From an uncultured Spirochaetia bacterium (lineage in GTDB: Bacteria; Spirochaetota; UBA4802; JAGODF01): 22,845 nt of DNA. The first letter of the stretch is position 1. Each line of letters opens with the position of its first letter. Made by a program: the position numbers and the translations under genes. Below, piece by piece: positions 1-6,622 of this stretch. The notes below the pieces were generated by a model. The model did not search any database, was not told where the DNA came from, and saw nothing but the letters and a program-made list of their open reading frames with translations. The stretch is from the NCBI GenBank assembly GCA_937967705.1, contig CALCJG010000192.1, forward strand, positions 1 to 22,845, given 5' to 3'.

Positions 1-656
1 CCCTCATCAGGAGACCCTTCTCGATCTTCTTTCAGGACGGCAGGATACAGGGACTGGTGGTCCGGGTTGTGGGAAAGGGAACCCGGCTGCTCTGCGAATC
101 TCAGCCGGGGCCCTTCGACGTCATCACCCCGCTGGGCCGGGGCTTTACCCTGATGGAAAAGGGCCGTGCCCTGCTGGTCGGGGGGGGCGTGGGTAGTGCC
201 CCGCTTTACTACCTGGCCCGGAGACTCAAGGAGGCCGGATGCCGGGTCGTCATGGTATACGGGGCCCGGTCGCGGGAGTACGTCTTCCTGGAGGAAAGGT
301 TCCGCGAGGCCTTGGATGAACTGGTCATTACCACCGATGACGGAACCCAGGGAGAGAAGGGCTTTGTGACGGATACTGCCGCGAGGCTTATGGGAAGGGA
401 GGCCTTCGACCGCATCTATACCTGCGGTCCCACTGTCATGATGGCCCGTCTGATGGAGACGGTCGGCAAGGAGGGACTCCCGGTTGAGGTATCCCTGGAA
501 AATTATTTCGGCTGCGGGATTGGGCTCTGCTCCGGATGTACCGTGGAGACGATTAAGGGACTCCGGAGAGCCTGCGTGGACGGGCCCGTCATGGACGGCC
601 GGCTGATCGTCTGGAATTCAATCGATGGCGGTTCCGCAGAAGGGGCATTCCGTTGA
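1..656 (+). CDS. pyrK: Dihydroorotate dehydrogenase B electron-transfer subunit (PyrK), 5'-truncated
   Basis: The reading frame is open from base 3 and runs off the left edge, so the N-terminus is missing. The first visible residues, LIRRPFSIF, match the RRPFS flavin-binding motif of the ferredoxin-reductase-like FAD domain. A glycine-rich GGGVGSAPLY nucleotide-binding loop follows, then TCGPTVMM. The C-terminus has the [2Fe-2S] cysteine pattern C-G-I-G-L-C-S-G-C followed about 12 residues later by another Cys, diagnostic of PyrK and its close relatives. In the family this subunit passes electrons from FAD and [2Fe-2S] to NAD+ for the PyrD subunit in pyrimidine synthesis. No pyrD lies downstream, because the next gene is convergent and overlaps by 39 bases; pyrD may be upstream, outside the window. 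The first in-frame start codon visible, GTG at 57, is internal and not the real start. A related NADPH-dependent sulfide/glutamate synthase beta-type subunit is a less likely alternative. Confidence 0.88.
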   Translation, partial: LIRRPFSIFFQDGRIQGLVVRVVGKGTRLLCESQPGPFDVITPLGRGFTLMEKGRALLVGGGVGSAPLYYLARRLKEAGCRVVMVYGARSREYVFLEERFREALDELVITTDDGTQGEKGFVTDTAARLMGREAFDRIYTCGPTVMMARLMETVGKEGLPVEVSLENYFGCGIGLCSGCTVETIKGLRRACVDGPVMDGRLIVWNSIDGGSAEGAFR

Positions 657-812
657 GGGGAGCTCTTCTTCCAGGGATTTTCCGTCCCGGTAGAGGGATT
701 CGCATTCGTCGCACATCAGAAAAATCCTGCCGCATCGGGGGCATTTGGTGTTCTTTAAAACCCCCTCCTCGCAGAAGGGGCATGTTATGCTGCTTTTTTT
801 CGGTTCCTTCAT
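618..812 (-). CDS. Small double zinc-ribbon protein, function unknown
   Basis: A 64-residue protein with four CxxC-type pairs: CPFC near residue 11, CPRC near 24, CDEC near 34 and CPFC near 57. These could form two treble-clef or zinc-ribbon knuckles. No other domain, signal peptide or membrane segment is seen. It is the last gene of a minus-strand series and starts 75 bases after the preceding stop. Its 3' end overlaps the 3' end of pyrK by 39 bases, tail to tail. The ribosome-binding site upstream of the ATG is weak (GGGTAAG-like). The spacing and density of cysteines make a random ORF unlikely. Function cannot be assigned; such proteins are often nucleic-acid-binding or metal-binding accessory factors. 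Confidence 0.7.
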   Translation of the reverse strand: MKEPKKSSITCPFCEEGVLKNTKCPRCGRIFLMCDECESLYRDGKSLEEELPSTECPFCGTAID

Positions 813-887
813 AAGCTTACCCGTTTTATCCAGTGTGATGGCGCCTCTTCCGGGACGCTCTGCCTGAGATTTCCGCTTTCCGTTCCT

Positions 888-1391
888 TTAAAAGGGGAAA
901 AACGTTATGACCTCGGACGTGCCTTCCCTGAGTACCATGCGGACGGCATTCAGTTTGGGATGCCCCTTACGGGCTCCCTCCTGACCCCCCAGATATCCCA
1001 CCTCTTTCCTGAGCCGATAGGTATAGGCCACATTGCCTCCCCGGGCCTTACCTCTAAGGCGGCCTGATTTGACGGCCAGCCAGGTCTGATCCATCAGATT
1101 GATCACCTCTGCCCTGCTGACGCTGAAAACGCCGTGCTTTTTTCTCCGGGGCATGTCCCTGGTATGGCGCATGATATGCTCCAGCCGGGTTTGTCCTTTG
1201 GGGTCCCGTCCCTTCAGAATAAGCCCTTTGGGTGTCTTCCAGGTGTCCTTGCCGGCGGGGATCAGATGGCCGGATTTCTCCAGGTTCTTAATCTCGTTCT
1301 GCGGCAGGAGGGTTTGCCGGCCGTGAGCGTAGCTCCAGAACAGCCCAAAGGCCAGGAGGGATATAAGGGTTCCGCGAATGGTCCTTTTCAT
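888..1391 (-). CDS. Secreted small basic protein, possible BECR-like RNase module
   Basis: A 167-residue protein beginning with a Sec-type signal peptide: MKRTIRG, then a hydrophobic stretch LISLLAFGLFWSYAHG, with cleavage probably after the AHG near residue 24. The mature part is very basic. Conserved-looking blocks are GLILKGRDPKG, RLEHIMRHTRD (paired His), KKHGVFSVSRAEV, and a C-terminal VRMVLREGTSEVITFFPF. From memory this order (H..H, KHxVF, GTxxVITxFP) resembles C-terminal modules of secreted or polymorphic-toxin-like proteins with a barnase/EndoU/colicin/RelE-type fold; no family name can be given with certainty. The ATG has a good AAAGGAG site and starts 13 bases after the stop of the isochorismatase-family gene, so the two are probably co-transcribed. 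No immunity-like gene is evident next to it. Gene call is confident; function is inference. Confidence 0.75.
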   Translation of the reverse strand: MKRTIRGTLISLLAFGLFWSYAHGRQTLLPQNEIKNLEKSGHLIPAGKDTWKTPKGLILKGRDPKGQTRLEHIMRHTRDMPRRKKHGVFSVSRAEVINLMDQTWLAVKSGRLRGKARGGNVAYTYRLRKEVGYLGGQEGARKGHPKLNAVRMVLREGTSEVITFFPF

Positions 1392-1404
1392 GGTTTAGGC
1401 TCCT

Positions 1405-1968
1405 TTATTTGAATAGAGGCGAGAGTATCTTAAATTCCTCGGTCCCGTACTGCCCCATGAGCATGAAGGCTATGGTTTCGGTGGGATAGATGACCGCACC
1501 GGCCAGGGACATTGCCTGAAGTCCCATCTGCCATTCATGGGTCATTCGGGAGCAGACGGCATCACTGGCCACAATCACGCTGAAATTTTCCTTCATGAGC
1601 GACAGGGCTGTAAAGAGGATGCAGATGTGTGTTTCTATCCCCACCATGATGACGGTACTTTTCCCGATCTCCCTTATCCTCCGGGCCGCGCTGTCGTCGC
1701 TCATGCAGTCAAAGTAGGTTTTATCCAGGGGCTCGATGTCCGGGATTCTGTTCTTGATGTCCGGTATTGTGGCACCGAGCCCTTTGGAGTACTGCTCTGT
1801 CAGCACAATGGGCATATTGAAAACCTGAGCCGCCTGAATCAGGTGACCCGAGTTCCTTACCATCTTTTTCCGAATGTCGAAATCCATGGCATTGAAAAGC
1901 CTCTCCTGAATGTCCACCACCAGCAGGCAGGTCTTGTCCTTGTCGATGATAAACCTGTCTATGTCCAT
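1405..1968 (-). CDS. Isochorismatase-family cysteine hydrolase (YcaC-like)
   Basis: A 187-residue single-domain protein, typical length for the family. The catalytic triad is recognisable: Asp19 in VVDIQERL, Lys83 in LDKTYFDC, and nucleophile Cys116 in VGIETHICI. The preceding VGIETH gives the usual cis-peptide turn. The family hydrolyses isochorismate, nicotinamide or other amides; the exact substrate cannot be read from sequence, but the THICI and ALSLMKENFSV features fit the YcaC-like hydrolases of unknown substrate better than nicotinamidase. The ATG follows a GGGGGA purine stretch with short spacing. It sits 73 bases after the stop of the penicillin-binding protein gene on the same strand and 13 bases before the secreted-protein gene. 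No signal peptide, so cytoplasmic. Confidence 0.9.
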   Translation of the reverse strand: MDIDRFIIDKDKTCLLVVDIQERLFNAMDFDIRKKMVRNSGHLIQAAQVFNMPIVLTEQYSKGLGATIPDIKNRIPDIEPLDKTYFDCMSDDSAARRIREIGKSTVIMVGIETHICILFTALSLMKENFSVIVASDAVCSRMTHEWQMGLQAMSLAGAVIYPTETIAFMLMGQYGTEEFKILSPLFK

Positions 1969-2041
1969 GTATCCCCCATGAGAATTGTCAAACGGGCTTC
2001 GGCGCTGAATCGTCTGATGGTAGACGTGGACGGCATCACGG

Positions 2042-4609
2042 TCAGTTCAGGAGATCGTTGCCGATATTGTCCAGCGCGGAGCCGGCTTTCTTCTTCTTTT
2101 TCTTCTTGCTCAGGTTATTGAGAATGGCCTTCTTCTGGTCGTCTATGATGTTTTCCTCGGGACCTTTCTTGGAAAGGTTAAGGCGGTATTTCAGCCCGCC
2201 GCAGGTGTTGCAGCTCACTGTCGGCACGGTTCCGGGAATGAAAATTTCTGAAATGACCGTTTTGCAGCTGGGTGTCGGATTGAGACCGGATTCGGCGCAT
2301 ACCTTGTGTTCCACCAGGGAGGCGTAGGTGGGAAATCCCAATACCGGCTCGCCCTTGTGGGCGGCTCTCATGTAGCGGCCCCACACAGGAGCGGCCACAC
2401 CGGCGGCCGCCTGGCCTATGCCCAGGGACAATCCCAGCTTGTCATACCCTATCCAGATGGCCGTTGTCAGTTGGGGAGTGAAGCCCACGAACCAGGCGTC
2501 TTTCCAGTTGTTTGTGGAGCCCGTTTTCCCGGCTACCGGTCTTCCTATGGAGGCATGGCGTGCGGTTCCCTCGCTTATGACAGAGCGCAGCATGCTGATC
2601 ATGATCTGGGCGGTTTCAGGCTTGATGATTTGCAGGGTCCCTGCGGCCGCCTCTTTTTCCAGGGCCTTTTTCGTCTCTTCTTCCTCGTTCTCCAGAATTT
2701 TCCCGTTGCGGTCCTTGACATAGCGTATGGCGAAAGGCATCACGTCCCTGCCGCCGTTGGCGATGATAGCGTAGGCCCGGGCGAGTTCAAAGGGACTCAC
2801 CTCGAAGGAGCCGATGGCAATGGAATAGTTGCGCGGGATTCGTGTCTTCGTCTCGGCCGGGTTGAGCCGCAGGAAACGGCCATAGTATTTCAGCACCTGG
2901 TCGATTCCAATCGCCTCGGCAATGCGGATGGAGACGACGTTGATCGATTTGGCCAGAGCGAAACGGAGGCGGACTAGGCCGTAGTATTCCCCCTCGTAGT
3001 TTTCAGGGATCCAGTCCCCGCCGTCGCTGCTCATGTAGATGATGGGCGAGTCGAGTATGGTCGTGGCCGGCGAATATTTCCCGGTTTCCAGGGCGGCGGC
3101 ATAGAGAAGCGGCTTGATGGCCGATCCGGGCTGGCGCCGGGACTGAATGACCCGATTGAGCTGATTGATGGAGGTAAACTCGCTCCCCCCCACCATCGCC
3201 TCGATAAAACCCGTGCGGTGATCAATGGAGATGAGGCATCCCTCGACGCGCTGAAGCTCCTTCTCGTCGGCATAACCCAGCTTGTAGCGGTCAATCAGGG
3301 CCCCGATGTTGTCCAGCCCGTAGAAATAATTGATCACCTCCAGTTCGTCAATGGCGCTTGCCTGTAGCTGTTCGTTGACCTTCATCTTTTCCCGGGAACC
3401 CGTTTTACGGAACTGATCGATGTCAAAAAGAAGGGTAAAGGTGTCCACGACCTCGCTGTAGGTATCGATTATGAAGTCCTCGTTGTGGAAGGCCAGCCCC
3501 CCGGACACCGATGTCTGGTACTGAAGGGACTTCTCCAGGATTTCCTGGGCTGCCGTCTGTTTGGACAGATCAAGGGTAGTGTAGACCAGAAGACCCTTTT
3601 CGTACACCGCCTCTTCGCCGTATTTCTTGATCAAGCGGCGTCTCAGGTATTCCGTAAACCAGGGGGCCTTGTCCAGTCTGGCCGACCAGGTGTTGTAGCT
3701 GGGGGGGAGGTTGTTGATAAAATCCAGGTAATTGGGCCAGAAGTCGAGATAGGCCTTCTCCGCCTCCGGGATGGTGATGAAACCCAGGTCTACCATGCGC
3801 GCCAGAACAACCCTGTGCCGCTCCATGGAGCGTTTGGGGTAGCGGATGGGGGAGAGCCGGTTGGGCGCCGAGGGGAGCGTGGCCAGCAGGGCGCACTCGG
3901 CCAGATTGAGCTCTGTGACTTGCTTGCTGAAATAGAACTGTGAGGCCGATTCCACCCCGTAGGTCCCGTGTCCCAGGAATATCTGGTTGAGGTAAATTTC
4001 CATGATGTCGTCTTTACTGTAGGTCATCTCCATCATCAGAGAGATGAAGGCCTCCTTGATCTTGCGGTAGAGACTCCTCTCCCGGGATGTGAGCAGGATT
4101 TTAGCGGTCTGCTGAGTTATAGTGCTTCCACCCTGTTTTATCTTGCCGGAGAAGATATTGATGAAGAAGGCGCGGACGATCCCTTTTATGTTGATCCCGA
4201 AGTGATCGTAAAACTCGTTGTCCTCTATGGATATGAAGGCATGAACCAGGTGTCTGGGTATCTTTTTCAGCGGGGTCATGTCCCGTTTCTGACGGAAGAG
4301 CTCCGATACCAGGACGTTGTTTTTATCGTAGATCTTGGTGGTGATATTGGGCTGATAATGGGCCAGTGCCTTGACCTTGAAAAAATCGATGGTGATGATG
4401 ACGAGGAAGGCTATGAGGACACCGGTTATGATGCCGATGACCGCGGCCCTGGAGTTCCGCGCCCGGTCGAAAAGGCCTCCGAGTATACCTCCAGCCCATC
4501 GTATGACCTCAGGCGTTTCGTATCCCGAAAATGAAGGCAGTGGGGAAGTGCTCTTGCCCGGAGTTCCCGGTTTTTTCAGCCGGGAGCTAGATCCTCTGTA
4601 TTTGGTCAT
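2042..4609 (-). CDS. Class A penicillin-binding protein (PBP1A family)
   Basis: An 855-residue bifunctional peptidoglycan synthase. A short basic, Ser/Pro-rich cytoplasmic tail is followed by one membrane anchor at about residues 55-74. The glycosyltransferase 51 domain follows, with catalytic Glu129 in SIEDNEFYDHFG and the GGSTITQQ and EIYLNQIFLG motifs. The transpeptidase domain has S496-x-x-K499 (QPGSAIKP), S555-x-N557 (AKSIN) and K695-T-G697 (GKTGST). It polymerises glycan strands and cross-links stem peptides in the periplasm. The C-terminus carries four cysteines (CAESG, PSCKT, SCNTC), possibly a disulfide or metal knuckle, and a lysine-run tail. The ATG has only a weak AGG upstream. 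Transcription diverges from flaB across a 410-base gap. Intact, with no missing catalytic residue. Confidence 0.96.
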   Translation of the reverse strand: MTKYRGSSSRLKKPGTPGKSTSPLPSFSGYETPEVIRWAGGILGGLFDRARNSRAAVIGIITGVLIAFLVIITIDFFKVKALAHYQPNITTKIYDKNNVLVSELFRQKRDMTPLKKIPRHLVHAFISIEDNEFYDHFGINIKGIVRAFFINIFSGKIKQGGSTITQQTAKILLTSRERSLYRKIKEAFISLMMEMTYSKDDIMEIYLNQIFLGHGTYGVESASQFYFSKQVTELNLAECALLATLPSAPNRLSPIRYPKRSMERHRVVLARMVDLGFITIPEAEKAYLDFWPNYLDFINNLPPSYNTWSARLDKAPWFTEYLRRRLIKKYGEEAVYEKGLLVYTTLDLSKQTAAQEILEKSLQYQTSVSGGLAFHNEDFIIDTYSEVVDTFTLLFDIDQFRKTGSREKMKVNEQLQASAIDELEVINYFYGLDNIGALIDRYKLGYADEKELQRVEGCLISIDHRTGFIEAMVGGSEFTSINQLNRVIQSRRQPGSAIKPLLYAAALETGKYSPATTILDSPIIYMSSDGGDWIPENYEGEYYGLVRLRFALAKSINVVSIRIAEAIGIDQVLKYYGRFLRLNPAETKTRIPRNYSIAIGSFEVSPFELARAYAIIANGGRDVMPFAIRYVKDRNGKILENEEEETKKALEKEAAAGTLQIIKPETAQIMISMLRSVISEGTARHASIGRPVAGKTGSTNNWKDAWFVGFTPQLTTAIWIGYDKLGLSLGIGQAAAGVAAPVWGRYMRAAHKGEPVLGFPTYASLVEHKVCAESGLNPTPSCKTVISEIFIPGTVPTVSCNTCGGLKYRLNLSKKGPEENIIDDQKKAILNNLSKKKKKKKAGSALDNIGNDLLN

Positions 4610-5019
4610 GTGATTAGAAAGGCCTCGTCATCTCTGTCGCTGTTATTCAATGTGTTCGAACAGCTATCAACTGGTTTGGAAAAAAGCAAATGATTTTTTT
4701 CGTTATCAGGGCTTCTTCCTGCGGGATGGGGCGTTCCCCCGATGCCGACTTTGTTCCCACAAAAAGTAATTCTGGAATAATATATCAAGCTTTTTATCCC
4801 GGGTAGAATAATTTTGTTTTTTCCGGTTTTTTCAAAAAAAATCAAAATAATAAAAAATGGGTAAAATGGGGTTATAAATATCAATAAACGACGATAATCA
4901 TGGAAAATCGGGAATATTCGTCGTTAGACAAATTCTCATTCATGACGAACATGAGAATGATAATAGAGTAATCATAGGGCTATCAAGGAAGATAGCAATT
5001 TATTTCAAGGAGGAAATAT
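4610..5019. other. AT-rich divergent intergenic region between PBP and flaB
   Basis: 410 bases without a convincing gene. The part from about 4785 to 4905 is rich in A and T tracts and could be bent DNA or an upstream-element region for flaB. A perfect inverted repeat, AACGACGA (4887-4894) and TCGTCGTT (4918-4925), is present. GACGAT at 4890, its reverse-oriented TTCGTC at 4917, and GACGAA at 4944 begin exactly 27 bases apart. ATTCTCAT (4932-4939) and ATGAGAAT (4951-4958) form an 8-bp stem with an 11-base loop. A sigma-28-like minus 10, GACGATAA, lies at 4890-4897, but the nearest TAAA upstream (4875-4878) is only 11 bases away instead of the usual 15, so no firm promoter is called. A 92-codon minus-strand ORF here is low-complexity and not believed. 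Confidence 0.6.
4979..5013 (+). promoter_or_regulatory. flaB leader: GGA-loop hairpin plus Shine-Dalgarno, candidate CsrA target
   Basis: GCTATC (4979-4984) and GATAGC (4991-4996) form a perfect 6-bp stem that exposes the six-base loop AAGGAA. The strong Shine-Dalgarno AAGGAGG (5007-5013) lies 6 bases before the flaB ATG and contains two more GGA triplets. A GGA in a short hairpin loop about 22 bases upstream of a second GGA in the Shine-Dalgarno is the known layout of CsrA-repressed flagellin leaders, as in B. subtilis hag. CsrA and its antagonist FliW are known in spirochaetes. The hairpin is seen directly; CsrA binding is inferred. Confidence 0.55.
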
Positions 5020-5868
5020 ATGATTATCAACCACAATGTGAGTGCCATATTTGCGCACAGAACATTAAAGTTTCACGATTGGAGTATCACCAAGGACGTC
5101 GAGAAGCTATCATCCGGAATGAGAATCAACCGGGCCGGTGACGATGCCTCCGGTCTTGCCGTTTCCGAAAAGATGAGATCTCAGATCCAGGGTTTGAGAC
5201 AGGCCGAGAGAAATACGGAAGACGGCATGTCGCTGATTCAGACCGCCGAAGGTTACCTCCAGGAATCTCACGATATACTCCAGAGAATCAGGGTTCTGGC
5301 AGTTCAGTCTGCCAACGGTATCTACACCCCTGAGGATCGGCAGCAGATCCAGGTGGAAATCTCCGAGCTTGTTGACGAAATAGACCGCATTGCCTCACAG
5401 GCGGAATTCAACAAGATGAAGCTTCTCACAGGCTCTTTTGCTCGTCTCAATCCGACGGCTTCCATGTGGTTCCATATGGGTCCCAACATGCATCAGAGGG
5501 AGAGGGTTTTCATCGAAACGATGACGACCGCCGCCCTGGGCCTCCGGAATCCCACCGTTCTGACCTTCATCTCCCTTTCAACTCCCGGAAAGGCAAATGC
5601 GGTCATCGGTCTGGCAGACGAGGCATTGAGAATCATTTCCAAGCAGAGAGCCGACCTGGGCGCCTATTACAATCGGCTTGAGCATGCAGCCAAGGGTCTC
5701 ATGAATGCCTATGAGAACGTTCAGGCTTCCGAGAGCCGTATCCGTGACACTGATATGGCCGAGCAGATGAGCTCCTTTGTGCGCTATCAGATCCTGACGC
5801 AGGCGGCTACGGCCATGCTGGCGCAGGCTAACACCAAGTCGCAAACCGTATTGCAGCTTTTGAAGTAA
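5020..5868 (+). CDS. flaB: Periplasmic flagellar filament core protein FlaB
   Basis: A 282-residue flagellin, the normal length for spirochaete FlaB. The N-terminal D0/D1 segment begins [14 protein letters not shown] and continues with [20 protein letters not shown]; the C-terminal helix contains [13 protein letters not shown] and ends with [13 protein letters not shown]. The internal MWFHMGPN block is characteristic of FlaB rather than external flagellins. The variable central domain is absent, as expected for periplasmic filaments, and there is no signal peptide because export is through the flagellar type III apparatus. The start is set by AAGGAGG six bases upstream. The gene is monocistronic, followed by a strong terminator at 5901-5936. 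Its leader has a hairpin that could support CsrA/FliW translational control. Only one flagellin copy is visible in the window. Confidence 0.97.
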   Translation: MIINHNVSAIFAHRTLKFHDWSITKDVEKLSSGMRINRAGDDASGLAVSEKMRSQIQGLRQAERNTEDGMSLIQTAEGYLQESHDILQRIRVLAVQSANGIYTPEDRQQIQVEISELVDEIDRIASQAEFNKMKLLTGSFARLNPTASMWFHMGPNMHQRERVFIETMTTAALGLRNPTVLTFISLSTPGKANAVIGLADEALRIISKQRADLGAYYNRLEHAAKGLMNAYENVQASESRIRDTDMAEQMSSFVRYQILTQAATAMLAQANTKSQTVLQLLK

Positions 5869-5900
5869 TTAACTGAGCCAACATCGCAGAACCATTATGG

Positions 5901-5936
5901 ATAACGCCGGGACTCCCACCCGGCGTTATTGTTTAT
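5901..5936 (+). terminator. Rho-independent terminator of flaB
   Basis: ATAACGCCGGG (5901-5911) pairs perfectly over 11 bp with CCCGGCGTTAT (5919-5929). The loop is 7 bases and a T-rich tail, TTGTTTAT, follows. It sits 32 bases after the flaB stop codon. Confidence 0.9.
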
Positions 5937-6005
5937 AGGGGTGCCGGAAATATCCCGAACCGGGCTTATCACCCCTCCCTGATCCCTGACGGATAGTACT
6001 TAGGG

Positions 6006-6034
6006 TTGATATGTTTCCCCGTTATACCTATTTT
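6006..6034 (+). promoter_or_regulatory. Candidate sigma-70-type promoter for the Cys-rich gene
   Basis: TTGATA (6006-6011) and TATTTT (6029-6034) are separated by 17 bases, upstream of the gene at 6098. A small palindrome, CCTAT-N7-ATAGG (6027-6043), overlaps the minus 10 and could be an operator. Called by eye. Confidence 0.45.
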
Positions 6035-6051
6035 AATAATAGGGGAATTAT

Positions 6052-6078
6052 CCGTGCCCGGTTATAGATCGGACACGG
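6052..6078 (+). promoter_or_regulatory. Leader hairpin upstream of the Cys-rich gene
   Basis: CCGTGCCCG (6052-6060) pairs with CGGACACGG (6070-6078), with one C-A mismatch in 9 and a 9-base loop. It ends 5 bases before the GGAGGAGG ribosome-binding site region. There is no T-run after it, so it is not a terminator; it may be a structured leader. Function unknown. Confidence 0.4.
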
Positions 6079-6097
6079 GGTTTGGAGGAGGAAGCCT

Positions 6098-6583
6098 ATG
6101 AAGATCTTCGATGGGAAGGGAATGCTCCTGATACCCACGCCGGTTAAAAGGGAAGCGGCGAAGGGAGAGAAGGTGCTGGTGGTCAGGGACTGTTTCTGCC
6201 CCCAGGGGCATAGCCTGATCTCCCGGAGGGCCCTTTTTAACGGCTATCCGGGGATTCTTCTCCGTATCCGGGGAGCTGCGGGGGAGGGCCTGCTGGCTCT
6301 GAGCCCTGTATACGGGGAAAAGTCACGGGTGACATTGGACGTGGAAGTGGAGGAGGGCCTGATATACGAGATGCTCTGTCCCCAGTGCGGTATGAAACTG
6401 CCGGTTTTTGCTCCCTGCCGGTGCGGAGGGGACATCGTGACGCTCTTTACCACCAGGACGGGGGATGTGGCGCATTGCATCGGCATATGCAATCGCGCAG
6501 GCTGTATGCACTCTGAAGTTCGCAGCGGCGATGTGCTGCTGGAACAGGCCATGATAGACACCTTCGATGAACTGACGATATAG
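6098..6583 (+). CDS. Cysteine-rich zinc-ribbon-like protein, unknown function
   Basis: A 161-residue soluble protein with nine cysteines in three groups: C32-F-C34-P-Q-G-H38; a zinc-ribbon-like C94-P-Q-C97 with C107-R-C109; and C127, C131 and C136 in HCIGICNRAGC. The middle (residues 45-90) is predicted by eye to be beta-rich, with no metal ligands. No signal peptide or membrane segment. The start is well fixed by GGAGGAGG seven bases before the ATG. It is preceded by a promoter-like pair and a leader hairpin, and is convergent with the alpha/beta hydrolase, 39 bases between the stops. The family is not recognised; metal binding, possibly redox or regulatory, is inferred only from the cysteines. 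Confidence 0.8.
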   Translation: MKIFDGKGMLLIPTPVKREAAKGEKVLVVRDCFCPQGHSLISRRALFNGYPGILLRIRGAAGEGLLALSPVYGEKSRVTLDVEVEEGLIYEMLCPQCGMKLPVFAPCRCGGDIVTLFTTRTGDVAHCIGICNRAGCMHSEVRSGDVLLEQAMIDTFDELTI

Positions 6584-6622
6584 AATGTGACCGGAGGGCT
6601 CTGACCCCTGCCAGCTATCACG

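Noticed and set aside
4653..4662. Palindrome TGTTCGAACA upstream of the PBP gene as a LexA-type box
   Set aside because: The half-sites are in the wrong order for GAAC-N4-GTTC, and a 10-base palindrome is expected many times by chance in a window this size.
4606..4884. 92-codon minus-strand ORF in the PBP-flaB gap
   Set aside because: Phe/Ile/Lys low-complexity from A/T tracts, no ribosome site, and it overlaps the start of the PBP gene.
4875..4897. Sigma-28 promoter for flaB (TAAA ... GACGATAA)
   Set aside because: The minus 10 is close to consensus but the spacing to TAAA is 11 instead of about 15; kept only as a note.
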